From NCBI GenBank assembly GCA_027318865.1, contig DAHVOJ010000004.1:1-64000 (forward strand): a stretch of DNA of 64,000 nt, written 5' to 3'. Shown here one piece after another: positions 1-10,477 of this stretch (the stretch's first letter is position 1; the number at the start of each line of letters is the position of its first letter). The position numbers and the translations under genes are program-made. The notes under the pieces were generated by a model. That model did no database searches. It had not been told where the DNA came from and worked only from the letters and a program-made list of their open reading frames with translations. This stretch comes from a bacterium (GTDB lineage Bacteria; SZUA-79; Acidulodesulfobacterales; Acidulodesulfobacteraceae).

Positions 1-25
1 AATCAACGAAATATTCGTTTAGGTC

Positions 26-241
26 TTATGCTTCTTTTAACGGAGTGCGTTTCTTAAAGTGCTCTACGTAGTTCATGAACCAGTCGTTTCTTCCCTTAAT
101 TTTTACAGTTTTCGCAAGGCGTCTTGCGTATTCGTCGGACTGGATAAAGCAATAATATTTTCGTCTAAGCTGAGCTGCGCCAAACAGGTTAACTATATTT
201 ACATTTTTGTCAAATGAAGTGAATTGTTCGGAATTGCTTAT
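26..241 (-). pseudogene. Decayed ORF fragment of unknown family (open frame ...FIQSDEYARRLAKTVKIKGRNDWFMNYVEHFKKRTPLKEA*)
   Basis: Read by hand on the minus strand; open frame of about 71 codons with no plausible start. Same protein motif recurs at 49977-50127. Confidence 0.5.
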
Positions 242-257
242 TTACTGCGGTTTTAAT

Positions 258-334
<77 letters not shown>

Positions 335-529
335 ATGATTTTTCGTATAATTTATTTATTATATAATTTAATTAATTTAATTGCAAGTTTATTTCTTGGA
401 ATTAAAGGAATTTCTTAAAATGTCCTTGATTTTTTCCGTCCGATTTATCATAATGATACAATAAGATATTTTTTTTGGGAACTTACTTTAATAATTAAGA
501 ATTTAACGCGGGGTGTAGTAATTATAATT

Positions 530-1720
530 ATGGATACTGCCGAGAGCAAAAAAACTCCATTATACGGCGAACATGCTAAAATGGGGGCAAAAATCGTTTC
601 ATTTGCGGGATTTTATATGCCGCTCTATTATAAAAGCATAATAGAAGAACATCTGAACGTCCGGAACAACTCCGGCATTTTCGATATAAGCCATATGGGC
701 GAAATAACCATAAAAGGCAAAGACGCTTCGGTTTTCGTCGATTATGTTTTTACCGCCGACGTTTCCAAAATAGGTAGCGGAGAGATAATATATTCATTAA
801 TTCTGAATGAAAAAGGAGGAATAATAGACGACGTTACGGTATTTAAGTTTTCGGACGAAGAGTATATGGTTGTCGTGAATGCGGCAAATACGCAGAAAGA
901 TTTTTCGTGGATTCATTATGTGCAGGGCGAGTTTCGGAAAAAAAGGAAAGATGTTTCGGCGGAAAATATCAGCGACGGAATAGGACTGCTTTCGGTGCAG
1001 GGACCCAAATCTAGAGATTTGATATATCCGTTAATAAGCGAAGTCGTCAAAATAGGAAAATGCGGATTATTCGACTTCAATTTTAAACCTAAAAATATTA
1101 AGGATTTAAAGCACTTTGAGTTCGGCTGCGCCGAATTTAAAGGCGTCAATGTAGAAGCGTTAATTTCGAGGAGCGGTTATACCGGGGAGTTCGGGTTCGA
1201 GATATTCGTACCTGCTGAAAAAACCGCTATTTTATGGAACCATCTTCTAAAGAATTCTCACCTTTCCAATCTTCTTCCGGTCGGACTCGGTGCAAGGGAT
1301 ACTTTAAGGTTCGAGGCGGCGCTTCCTTTATATGGACACGAGCTTGACGAAACTATAAATCCTTACGACGCCGGCCTCGAAAAATATCTTTCGGATACTA
1401 AAGATTTTATCGGGAAAGAGGCGTTAAAAAATACTAAAAACAAAGAAAAAAGATTAATATTCTTTAAACTTTCAGGCAAACAAATACCGAGACATTCGCA
1501 AAGGATACTCGACGAAAATCTTAAGCCTATAGGGTGCATAGCAAGCGGCACATACAGTCCTTCCAACAAATTTCCCATAGGCAGCGCATATATATCCGAT
1601 TTGGGAGTCAACCCTTCCTTCTTGAAAAATTTTTTTATAGATATCAGGGGGAATTTTGAAAAGGCGGAAGTGGTTTCGCCCCCATTCCACAGAAACGTTA
1701 AAGCAGGCGGTTCAAAATAA
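530..1720 (+). CDS. gcvT: Glycine cleavage system T protein (aminomethyltransferase)
   Basis: GcvT-like sequence; first of a gcvT-H-PA-PB run. Confidence 0.95.
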   Translation: MDTAESKKTPLYGEHAKMGAKIVSFAGFYMPLYYKSIIEEHLNVRNNSGIFDISHMGEITIKGKDASVFVDYVFTADVSKIGSGEIIYSLILNEKGGIIDDVTVFKFSDEEYMVVVNAANTQKDFSWIHYVQGEFRKKRKDVSAENISDGIGLLSVQGPKSRDLIYPLISEVVKIGKCGLFDFNFKPKNIKDLKHFEFGCAEFKGVNVEALISRSGYTGEFGFEIFVPAEKTAILWNHLLKNSHLSNLLPVGLGARDTLRFEAALPLYGHELDETINPYDAGLEKYLSDTKDFIGKEALKNTKNKEKRLIFFKLSGKQIPRHSQRILDENLKPIGCIASGTYSPSNKFPIGSAYISDLGVNPSFLKNFFIDIRGNFEKAEVVSPPFHRNVKAGGSK

Positions 1721-1769
1721 AAACATAAAACAATCAAATAATATAATTAATTAAGCCAAGAGGTAAAAA

Positions 1770-2165
1770 ATGATTAAAGGCGGGTCGTTTTATTTCTCTA
1801 AGTCGCATGAATGGGTAGGCAGGGATTCAAACAATAAATATCATATCGGGATTTCGGATTTTGCGCAGTCGGAACTGGGGGACATCGTTTACGTTTCGCT
1901 TCCGGAAGCGGGAAAAACCTATAAAAAAGACGACAAAATAGGCGAGATAGAATCCGTTAAGTCGGTTTCGGAAATTTACGCTCCCGTCGAACTCAAAGTG
2001 ATTTCGGTAAATTCCAAGCTGAACGATACGCCGGAACTTATAAATCAGGACCCGAAAGAAGCCGGTTTTATCGCCGAAGTGGAAATATCGAATGATTCCG
2101 ATGCAGAAGGATTAATGGACGAAAATGCGTATAAAACTTTTATAGCCGATTCGCGCCATGAATAA
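1770..2165 (+). CDS. gcvH: Glycine cleavage system H protein
   Basis: Lipoyl-lysine context GEIESVKSVSEIYAPV. Confidence 0.96.
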   Translation: MIKGGSFYFSKSHEWVGRDSNNKYHIGISDFAQSELGDIVYVSLPEAGKTYKKDDKIGEIESVKSVSEIYAPVELKVISVNSKLNDTPELINQDPKEAGFIAEVEISNDSDAEGLMDENAYKTFIADSRHE

Positions 2166-3591
2166 TTTTCGCTATTTTCCTAATTCAAAAAAAGATATAG
2201 CAAAATTATACCGCGTTTTAGGCGTCAAAGATAAAAAAGAGCTTTTCGGAAAGATACTGGGCGGCATCCCTTTAATGGATGCCGCTCTTTTAACGACCGT
2301 TCCAAAGGAGTCGGACGAAGAGGCTCTATACCGGTTTTTTTTGAATATCGACTCTAATATTCCGGCAAAAAACAAAACCGCCGTCTTCGCCGGAGGCGGA
2401 ATATACAATCATTTTGTTCCCTCGGCAATCGACAGTTTAATATCGAGGTCCGAATTTTACACTCCTTACACCCCTTATCAGCCCGAAGTGAGCCAGGGAA
2501 CCCTTTTTGCCCTTTTCGAGTTTCAGTCGTTCATTGCCGAAATTCTCGGTATGGACGTAGTAAACGCATCTATGTACGACGGCGCCGAAAGTCTGGCGGA
2601 AGCTGTTTTAATGGCTATGAGGCTCTCGCCTGCAAACCGGGATTTGCCGGTAAGCCGTAAGGATGATATAATAATAATTTCCGAAGGAGTAAATCCAAGC
2701 TATACTTCCGTTATTAAGACGTTTGCCGGCGGCACCGGCGTTAAAATCGGAAAAGTAAAATTAAATACGCAAACCGGACAGACGGATATTATGGATTTAA
2801 AGCAAAAACTTGCAAACGGCGGCGGCAGAGCGCCTGCCGTAGTCGTCCAACAGCCCAACTATTTCGGAATTATAGAAGATTTAGAAGAACTTGAACGGCT
2901 TATACATTCTAATTCTAATTCCGGTTATAACCCAAGTTTTATAGTATCGTCAACCGAACCTTACAGTTTCGGCGTTATTAATCCTCCCGGATTTTACAAT
3001 GCGGATATTTTTGCCGGAGAAGGAAACTCTTTTGGAAATTATATGAATTTCGGCGGACCGCTTTTAGGTCTTTTTGCCGCAAAAAAAGAATACGTCCGGC
3101 AGATGCCCGGAAGAATCGTCGGCAAAACCAAAGACGGCAAAGACAGAGACGCTTACGCTTTTATTCTTTCGACGAGGGAACAGCATATAAGGAGAGGAGC
3201 GGCTACTTCAAATATATGCACCAACAGTTCTTTAAACGCGGTGAGAGCCGCAATATATCTATCTTTATGTTCAAAGAGCGGGTTTAAAGAAATCGCTTCG
3301 CTAAACCTCAAACTTGCCCATATATTAAGAGACAGGTTATTAAGTTCGGGGCTGTTCGAACCGCTTTACGAGGGGGATTTTTTTAACGAATTTTCTCTTA
3401 AACTAAAGATAAACGGAAATAAACATAATAATATGGCCGCCTCGGAATTTATCGAAAAAATGGCGGAAAGAGATATTATAGCGGGCATAGCGGTTTCGGA
3501 AAGCGCCGTCTTAATATCCGCCACCGAAAACAACCGTTTAAGCGATATAGAAAAATATGCAGAAAATGCAAAAGAGGTGTTAAATGCCTAA
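2158..3591 (+). CDS. gcvPA: Glycine dehydrogenase (decarboxylating) subunit 1
   Basis: YTPYQPEVSQGTL...REQHIRRGAATSNICTN motifs; overlaps gcvH. Confidence 0.95.
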   Translation: MNNFRYFPNSKKDIAKLYRVLGVKDKKELFGKILGGIPLMDAALLTTVPKESDEEALYRFFLNIDSNIPAKNKTAVFAGGGIYNHFVPSAIDSLISRSEFYTPYTPYQPEVSQGTLFALFEFQSFIAEILGMDVVNASMYDGAESLAEAVLMAMRLSPANRDLPVSRKDDIIIISEGVNPSYTSVIKTFAGGTGVKIGKVKLNTQTGQTDIMDLKQKLANGGGRAPAVVVQQPNYFGIIEDLEELERLIHSNSNSGYNPSFIVSSTEPYSFGVINPPGFYNADIFAGEGNSFGNYMNFGGPLLGLFAAKKEYVRQMPGRIVGKTKDGKDRDAYAFILSTREQHIRRGAATSNICTNSSLNAVRAAIYLSLCSKSGFKEIASLNLKLAHILRDRLLSSGLFEPLYEGDFFNEFSLKLKINGNKHNNMAASEFIEKMAERDIIAGIAVSESAVLISATENNRLSDIEKYAENAKEVLNA

Positions 3592-5158
3592 ATTTCCCGG
3601 AATAAAAGGTATCTTTTTAGACGAAGACCCGTTAATAGAGCAGGGTTCTAAAAGATTAAGAGGCATCGGCATACCGGACTGCGGCTTAAAAAAATCGGAT
3701 TTGAAAAAAGACGAAAGCGCATATATAGACGCAAAATATATAAGAAAGAGTCCTCCCGAACTGCCGGAAGTATCGGAGCCTACCGTAGTGAGGCATTTTA
3801 CAAGGCTTTCAAGCTGGAATATGTGCGTCGATACCGTTTTCTATCCGCTTGGCTCCTGCACGATGAAATATAACCCTAAAATAAACGAAAAAATCGCATC
3901 TCTTGAAAATATAAAAAACCTGCACCCTTTAACTCCGGCGGGGCTAATCCAGCCGGTATTAAAAATCGTTTACGATTTCAATGAAATTTTATGCGGGCTT
4001 ACCGGATTGGCAGAGTTCGGTTTTGCTCCACAGGCGGGAGCGGCGGGCGAGTTTGCGGGACTTAAAATCATTAAAAAATATTTCGATTTAAAAGGCGAAA
4101 ATAGAAAAACGATATTGGTGCCGGACAGCTCGCACGGAACAAATCCAGCAAGTTCCGTTCTTGCCGGATTTACGCCGGTAGAAATTAAAACCGGAAAAGC
4201 GGGGACGCTGGATGCCGAAGAATTGAAAAAGTTTGTTTCAAAAGACGCCGCCGGAATTATGATAACCAATCCGAATACGTTCGGGGTTTTTGAAAAAGAC
4301 ATAAAGAAAATAGCCGAAATTATGCATAATAACGGCTCGTTTGTTTATATGGACGGCGCCAACTTTAACGCTTTTCTTGGAAGCGTAAAGGTTTCCGATA
4401 TGGGAATAGACCTGATACAGCTTAATCTGCATAAGACTTTTTCTACGCCTCACGGGGGAGGCGGACCGGGAAACGGGGCTATAGGCGTCGTCGAATCTTT
4501 GAGGGAATTTCTTCCCGTTCCTTACGTAAAGGTCGGCGGTAAAAGTACAGGCGTAGAAAAAGATTCCGGCGAAAAAGCCGATGGAGGGAACAAATCGAAT
4601 AACCGTAAAGACAATAGCTATAGCCGACAGGTTTATGAATTATCGGAAGACAAAAAAAATTCTATAGGAAGGATGACGCCGTTTTTATGCAACTTTGCGG
4701 TCGTACTCAGGGCATACGCCTATCTTCTCTCGCTGGGCAGGGAAAACATAGGTTCCGTCAGCGAAATCGCCGTGCTGAACGCAAACTACGTCAAGAAGAA
4801 GCTCGGTAAAATATTGTCCGGCTCCGACCCTTTTGAGGAAGGGCTGTGTATGCACGAATGCGTTTTTAGCGATAAAGCCATAGAAGAAAACGGGGTATCG
4901 ACCATCGAGCTGGCAAAACTTTTAATCGATTACGGTTTCCATCCGCCGACGGTTTATTTTCCGAAAAATATACACGGAGCTATTATGATAGAGCCTACCG
5001 AAACCGAATCCGTAAGGACGCTGGATAATTTTATAAAAGCGGTAAAAGAAATAAAGTTTAAAACCAAAAAGTCTAAAGCGGTTAAGTCTCCGCAAAAAAC
5101 AAAGGTCGGAAGGGTCAACGAAGTTCTGGCGAACAAACAGCCGGTATTTAAGTATTAA
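3584..5158 (+). CDS. gcvPB: Glycine dehydrogenase (decarboxylating) subunit 2
   Basis: YPLGSCTMKYNPK, DSSHGTNPAS, NLHKTFSTPHGGGGPG motifs. Confidence 0.95.
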   Translation: MPKFPGIKGIFLDEDPLIEQGSKRLRGIGIPDCGLKKSDLKKDESAYIDAKYIRKSPPELPEVSEPTVVRHFTRLSSWNMCVDTVFYPLGSCTMKYNPKINEKIASLENIKNLHPLTPAGLIQPVLKIVYDFNEILCGLTGLAEFGFAPQAGAAGEFAGLKIIKKYFDLKGENRKTILVPDSSHGTNPASSVLAGFTPVEIKTGKAGTLDAEELKKFVSKDAAGIMITNPNTFGVFEKDIKKIAEIMHNNGSFVYMDGANFNAFLGSVKVSDMGIDLIQLNLHKTFSTPHGGGGPGNGAIGVVESLREFLPVPYVKVGGKSTGVEKDSGEKADGGNKSNNRKDNSYSRQVYELSEDKKNSIGRMTPFLCNFAVVLRAYAYLLSLGRENIGSVSEIAVLNANYVKKKLGKILSGSDPFEEGLCMHECVFSDKAIEENGVSTIELAKLLIDYGFHPPTVYFPKNIHGAIMIEPTETESVRTLDNFIKAVKEIKFKTKKSKAVKSPQKTKVGRVNEVLANKQPVFKY

Positions 5159-5225
5159 TTTAATTGTGATATAATTTTATATAATATTATAACTTATCCG
5201 GTGATTAAGTTCGAGGTAAAAACAT

Positions 5226-5858
5226 ATGAATATGAATTTTAAAGAGGTCGATTTCAGGTCTGCCGACGGCGGAGTCTTATACGGGTCTTTGTTCGGTTCA
5301 TATCCGGATATAGTTATACTTGCGCACGGAAAAGTTTTTAACAAAGAAAGCTATTACGACCTGTGCGACATTCTGCTGAAAAATAAAATATCTTCGTTGA
5401 CTTTCGATTTCAGGGGATACGGAAATTCGAAACCTGGAAGCGGCGGGTTAAACGCCTATGGAGAGGATATTATAGGAGCGATTAATTTCGCTAAAAGTCT
5501 GGATTTTGTAAAAAGTATCACTCTTTTAGGCTCGAGCATGGGGGGAGGGGCTGTTTTGAACGCGTCAAAACTTTATCGTCCTTCCGAAATAAAATCCGTC
5601 ATAGCTCTTTCTCCGGTTTACGCCGAAGGAGTAGATTTTATAGACGTGCCCATCCATTATCTCGGAACGGAAGGAGAACAGTTTGCCGAAGGCATCAAAA
5701 AAATGCATGCCATGACTAAATCGCCTAAAACGCTTCATCTTTTCAAAGGCTCTGTTCACGCCCAGAACATCTTTGCCACGGAAGCCAAAGACGAGCTTAT
5801 TTCTCTTATAATTTCATATATTAAAGACGAAAATATAAATACGGGCAAAGCGGAATAA
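5226..5858 (+). CDS. Alpha/beta hydrolase
   Basis: GSSMGGGA nucleophile elbow; LAHGKVFNKESYYDL oxyanion region. Confidence 0.8.
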   Translation: MNMNFKEVDFRSADGGVLYGSLFGSYPDIVILAHGKVFNKESYYDLCDILLKNKISSLTFDFRGYGNSKPGSGGLNAYGEDIIGAINFAKSLDFVKSITLLGSSMGGGAVLNASKLYRPSEIKSVIALSPVYAEGVDFIDVPIHYLGTEGEQFAEGIKKMHAMTKSPKTLHLFKGSVHAQNIFATEAKDELISLIISYIKDENINTGKAE

Positions 5859-5869
5859 ACGGATAAATT

Positions 5870-7186
5870 ATGCCCGCTATCATTTTCGTTTTTTTCGTTA
5901 TACTTCTGCAGAGGGCTAATACCAACCTCATACAGTCTATTAACCCGTTATTCGTAAGATACGTTCTCGACAAAAACCTTTTTTACGTCGGAATTACGAC
6001 GGCGGTTTATGCCGTAAGCACTCTTTCCGTGAGGTATCTTATCAGCATACGAATCAAGCCTCAGGCTGTTTCAAAGTTCGTAATAGCAGGACTTTTATTA
6101 TTTTCGGCGGCGATACTGGGATATTTTTTTTCGGCGGATTATGTCGAATTTTTAATATTCGTAGTAATATCGGGTTTTGCGACGGCGATAATAATGCCGT
6201 TTCTTCTGTCGCTGGTTCATTTGGTTTCCGATAAAGCCGCAATCGAAAAAAATCTTACGATATATTCTTTAATGTTAAGCCTTGCGCTTGTTTTCGGACC
6301 GCTTTTAAGTTCCGTCATTCTGACCGTTCTGCCTATACGCTGGATTTATATTATGCTGTGTCTTTTTGGCTTGATTGCGTTTTTCTTTGCGGTGAAAATC
6401 CATATAAAGAGCGAAAGCGCTATTAAGGAAAAATTAGGCGGCGGCACCGGCGGCGGCGGAAAGGCTCTTGCGGAAAACGGCGGGTATACGAACGGCAACG
6501 ATTTAGGAAAGTCCGGTTCCGGTAAAAATTTAGCCGATGAAAATAGCGGGCGCAAAGAAAATATTAGCGGTATTAAGCAGGATAACGGCAGGCTTAAAAG
6601 CGGCGGTCCGGTTTCGTCATTGTTTAAAAACCGCGGGTTTTTAGAAGTGATTTTTTATAATACTACCTTCAGTATTGCCTTTGCTTCCGTCGTAGCTCTC
6701 GGCGGGGTATTTGCAAGGGACAATTTCCATATAAAATATTTTGAAATAACGCTTTTATTTTCCCTTTTTTTTATTTCGTCGCTGCTCACGAGATTAGTTC
6801 TCCTGTACTTTACAAAAAAAGGAAAGATTAAGAATAAAACCAAAATTCTGAATATTTCCATGTTGATATCCGTCCTGTCTTTCGTTTTAATGGTCGTTTC
6901 GAAAAACATCGGTTTTTACGCGTTAAGTTTAATAATATTCGGAATTCCGCACGCCCTTATTTTTCCTATCGGGACCATGAGAATATCCGAAACCGTGGAT
7001 ATGAAGGATATGGTAGCCGCAAATACGATATACCAGTCTAACTTTGATATCGGCGGGATAATAGGACCTTTCTTTCTTTCATATTTAGGCGGCGTTTATT
7101 CCATAAGGTTCGTCTTCGCAATAATCGCCGTTTTCTTGTTTGCGGCGTTTATAGCGGGGAGATATATCAAAAGCAGAAATTACTAA
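5870..7186 (+). CDS. MFS transporter
   Basis: Multiple hydrophobic TM segments in two halves separated by a hydrophilic loop. Confidence 0.8.
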   Translation: MPAIIFVFFVILLQRANTNLIQSINPLFVRYVLDKNLFYVGITTAVYAVSTLSVRYLISIRIKPQAVSKFVIAGLLLFSAAILGYFFSADYVEFLIFVVISGFATAIIMPFLLSLVHLVSDKAAIEKNLTIYSLMLSLALVFGPLLSSVILTVLPIRWIYIMLCLFGLIAFFFAVKIHIKSESAIKEKLGGGTGGGGKALAENGGYTNGNDLGKSGSGKNLADENSGRKENISGIKQDNGRLKSGGPVSSLFKNRGFLEVIFYNTTFSIAFASVVALGGVFARDNFHIKYFEITLLFSLFFISSLLTRLVLLYFTKKGKIKNKTKILNISMLISVLSFVLMVVSKNIGFYALSLIIFGIPHALIFPIGTMRISETVDMKDMVAANTIYQSNFDIGGIIGPFFLSYLGGVYSIRFVFAIIAVFLFAAFIAGRYIKSRNY

Positions 7187-7319
7187 AATAAGGGACGAAC
7201 TAAGGGACGAAATAATTAATTTACAAATAACTATGATTTATGATAAATTAGCATAATGTATGCAAATTGTTTTGAAATTTTCAATAAAGCATAGATGCGG
7301 ATATTAATAATAAATAATA

Positions 7320-8399
7320 ATGGAAGAACTTAAAAAACTGAGAAAAGAGATAGATTCCATCGACAGGCGGTTAGTCGAACTTCTTAGCGAAAGGGGAAAA
7401 ATCGCCCTTAGGATCGGGCGCGTTAAGTCGTCAAACAACAACGCGTACTACAATCCGGCGCGGGAGGGCGAGGTTTACAGAAACGTCATAAGCTGTAACG
7501 AAGGTCCTTTAAAAGACGAACATCTTCAGAATATATTCAGGGAGATAATTTCCGCATGTATCAGCGTCGAGTCTGGAATAAGAATAAGCTATTTCGGTCC
7601 TGAGGGGACGTTCACGCATCTTGCGGCCATCAAAAAATTCGGCACATCCAGAATGCTTTTGCCCGTAAAGACTATACCCGAAGTTTTCAGTTCCGTTTCT
7701 AAGGGTCTTTCCGAATACGGAGTGGTTCCCGTCGAAAATACGATAGAAGGTATGGTGAACGCTACGTTCGATATGTTCGTAAATTCGGACGTTACGATAA
7801 TAGGAGAAGAAGTTATTCCTATAAGCCATTTTCTTTTTTCTAAAGAAGACGATATAAAAAAGATTAAAAAAATTTACTCTCATCCTCAGGCGTTCGGTCA
7901 GTGCAGGAATTTTTTGCAGGAAAATTTTAAAGATGCGGAACTTATAGACGCTTTTTCGACCGCCGATGCCTGTATTATGGCATTTAACGAAAAAGGGGCG
8001 GCGGCTATCGCATCCGAGGTTGCGGGCAGGATTTACGGCTTAAATATTTTGCTTCCGCATATAGAAGATTTCAGCAACAATTTTACGAGGTTTTTAATTA
8101 TTTCCAACGGCGAGAAAACCCATAAGACCGGCAAAGACAAGACCTCTATTTTATTTTCCATAAAAAATTCCGTCGGCGCGCTTTTTAAAATATTAAAACC
8201 ATTTTATGAAAACGAAATTAATATTACAAAAATAGAATCGAGACCGTCCAAAAAATTCAACTGGGATTATTTGTTTTTTATCGACGTCGCCTGCCACGAA
8301 TCGGACGAAAAACTGAAAAAAGCGTTAAAGTCGATAGGTAAATATACGATATTCGTCAAGATTCTCGGTTCATACGAATCGGCGGCAAAAAATATATAA
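7320..8399 (+). CDS. pheA: Bifunctional chorismate mutase / prephenate dehydratase
   Basis: N-terminal chorismate mutase domain; YFGPEGTFTHLAA, VPVENTIEGMVN and ESRPSKKFNWDYLFFID (ACT) motifs. Confidence 0.95.
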   Translation: MEELKKLRKEIDSIDRRLVELLSERGKIALRIGRVKSSNNNAYYNPAREGEVYRNVISCNEGPLKDEHLQNIFREIISACISVESGIRISYFGPEGTFTHLAAIKKFGTSRMLLPVKTIPEVFSSVSKGLSEYGVVPVENTIEGMVNATFDMFVNSDVTIIGEEVIPISHFLFSKEDDIKKIKKIYSHPQAFGQCRNFLQENFKDAELIDAFSTADACIMAFNEKGAAAIASEVAGRIYGLNILLPHIEDFSNNFTRFLIISNGEKTHKTGKDKTSILFSIKNSVGALFKILKPFYENEINITKIESRPSKKFNWDYLFFIDVACHESDEKLKKALKSIGKYTIFVKILGSYESAAKNI

Positions 8400-8444
8400 A
8401 TAATTCTGGATTAACGCATCTTTTGCCCGCATCAACGACATACT

Positions 8445-9413
8445 TTGATAAACGCAGGCAAAAGATATGCGGTAATGACAATGGAGTGCGGTAATGACAG
8501 GGGTAAATATTTCATGACATTAATGAATTCTGAATCAGGTAATCGATTAAAAGAAAGTTTGGAAAATAACGTTTTCGTCTATACGTCCGAGTTGTCTCCC
8601 GAAAGAGGCGCAGACCTCTCGAAGATGAAAGCCATATACGATTTGCTTAAAAATCGCGTTTCGGCATTTAATATTACCGACAATCAGGGCGCGAATATGA
8701 AAATGTCTTCCCTTGCAGGTTCTATTTATATAAAACAGGCGGGAGGGGAACCTATTTTTCAGCAGACCTGCAGGGATAGAAACCGCATGGCTTTAGAATC
8801 CGACCTGCTGGGCGCCGCCGCTTTCGGCGTGAAAAACATTCTGACTCTCACGGGCGACTACATCTCGTTCGGCGACCATAAACACGCAAAAGCCGTTTAC
8901 GATATCGATTCGGTTAATTTAATCGAAATAGTAAAAGGATTAAATGCCGGAGCCGATATGAACGGAAACAGACTGAACGGTCCAACGGATTTTTATATCG
9001 GGGCCGCCGTAAATCCGGAATCCGTTCCGCTGGAGCCTCAGCTCATAAAATTTGAAAAAAAAATTAATGCGGGATGCGATTTTTTTCAAACGCAGGCGGT
9101 CTTCGATACGGCAAAATTTGCCAAATTTCACGATTTTTATAAAAACTTTAAAAATATAAAAATTATTGCGGGAATTTATATATTAAAATCGGCTAAAACC
9201 GCCCGCTTTATGAATAAATCCATCCCCGGAATTTACATTGCCGACCGGATTATAAACGAGCTTGAAAATGCGCCGGACCAGTTAAAAAAAGGAATCGAAA
9301 TTGCCGCAAGAACGGCAAAAGATTTAAAGACTTTAGTTCACGGAATACATATTATGGCTTTCGGCGTAGAAGATAAAATTCCGTTTTTTTTAGACGAATT
9401 CGAAAAAATTTGA
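8445..9413 (+). CDS. metF: Methylenetetrahydrofolate reductase (MetF family); true start probably downstream of the predicted TTG
   Basis: TSELSPERGADLSKM, TCRDRNR, LTGDY motifs. Confidence 0.88.
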   Translation: MINAGKRYAVMTMECGNDRGKYFMTLMNSESGNRLKESLENNVFVYTSELSPERGADLSKMKAIYDLLKNRVSAFNITDNQGANMKMSSLAGSIYIKQAGGEPIFQQTCRDRNRMALESDLLGAAAFGVKNILTLTGDYISFGDHKHAKAVYDIDSVNLIEIVKGLNAGADMNGNRLNGPTDFYIGAAVNPESVPLEPQLIKFEKKINAGCDFFQTQAVFDTAKFAKFHDFYKNFKNIKIIAGIYILKSAKTARFMNKSIPGIYIADRIINELENAPDQLKKGIEIAARTAKDLKTLVHGIHIMAFGVEDKIPFFLDEFEKI

Positions 9414-9613
9414 AAAATAATAATATAAAAAATATAAAATTAATGCGAAAAACTGTTGACATTCGGGTATTAAAAAGTGTATAATTTTTAAAACGCCGAT
9501 ATAAAAATCTTTAATTCATTTCTTTATTTATTCATTTCGGATATTTGAATAAACGAGAACATATTAAAAATAAGGACGGATTGAAATCTGTCCCTATAAA
9601 AAAGGAAAATATT

Positions 9614-10183
9614 ATGATGAAAGAAATCAGAATACACGGCAGAGGCGGTCAGGGTTCCGTTACGATGGCATCTATTCTAGCCATCAGTTTTTTCGACGAC
9701 GGGAATTACTGTCAGGCGTTTCCTTCTTTCGGGTCGGAAAGAACGGGCGCGCCTGTTCAGGCTTTTGCGAGATTCTCCGATAAGCCTATAAGAACAAGGC
9801 ATCAAATATACGAACCGGATTACATAATCGTTCAGGATATAACCCTTCTTAAATCAGTTCCCGTTTACAAAGGCATTAAAGGTAACGGCAAAATTTTAAT
9901 TAATTCGGAAGCCTCCGTTAAGGACGCCATAGGCGAACTCGGCGGAATCGAAGAAGAAAACGTTGTAATGTTTCCGGCATTAAAAATAGCATTGAAGATT
10001 TTAAACAAACCTATAGTCAACACTACCTTACTTGGAGCTTTTTCGGCATTAAGCGGAGACGTCACTATAGATTCGGTCAAGAAAGAGATAGAAAACAGGT
10101 TCGGTTCCAAATTAGGCAAACTTAACGCCGAAGCGGCGCAAACAGCTTATAATTATATAAAAGGAGACAGGAGTGGATTTTAA
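9614..10183 (+). CDS. porG: Pyruvate/2-oxoacid:ferredoxin oxidoreductase gamma subunit
   Basis: IHGRGGQGSVTMASILA...GSERTGAPVQAF; ORF track start 9545 (TTG) replaced by the ATG at 9614. Confidence 0.9.
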   Translation: MMKEIRIHGRGGQGSVTMASILAISFFDDGNYCQAFPSFGSERTGAPVQAFARFSDKPIRTRHQIYEPDYIIVQDITLLKSVPVYKGIKGNGKILINSEASVKDAIGELGGIEEENVVMFPALKIALKILNKPIVNTTLLGAFSALSGDVTIDSVKKEIENRFGSKLGKLNAEAAQTAYNYIKGDRSGF

Positions 10184-10436
10184 GGTCGGAATAATTGCGA
10201 TGCCGGGCGCGGCGCTTTCCAACAAGACGGGTTCTTTTGCCAACGAAGTTCCGGTATTTATGCATAAAACATGTACGGGATGCAATCTTTGTATCTATTT
10301 TTGTCCGGAAGGCGTAGTGTACGGCGACAAAAAAACTAAAATATACGATTTTGATTCGGATTACTGTAAAGGATGCGGAATATGCGCCGAAGAATGTCCC
10401 GTGGACGATATAAAAATGGTTCTCGTAGAAAAATAA
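10173..10436 (+). CDS. porD: 2-oxoacid:ferredoxin oxidoreductase delta subunit (2x[4Fe-4S] ferredoxin)
   Basis: CTGCNLCIYFCPEG and CKGCGICAEECP motifs; GTG start. Confidence 0.92.
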   Translation: MDFKVGIIAMPGAALSNKTGSFANEVPVFMHKTCTGCNLCIYFCPEGVVYGDKKTKIYDFDSDYCKGCGICAEECPVDDIKMVLVEK

Positions 10437-10477
10437 CTTTAACTTGCATTTAATTTGCAAAAAAAGGTGGATATAAT

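Noticed and set aside
340-529. Glycine riboswitch upstream of gcvT
   Set aside because: The leader is AT-rich and lacks recognisable glycine-aptamer motifs; no support by eye.
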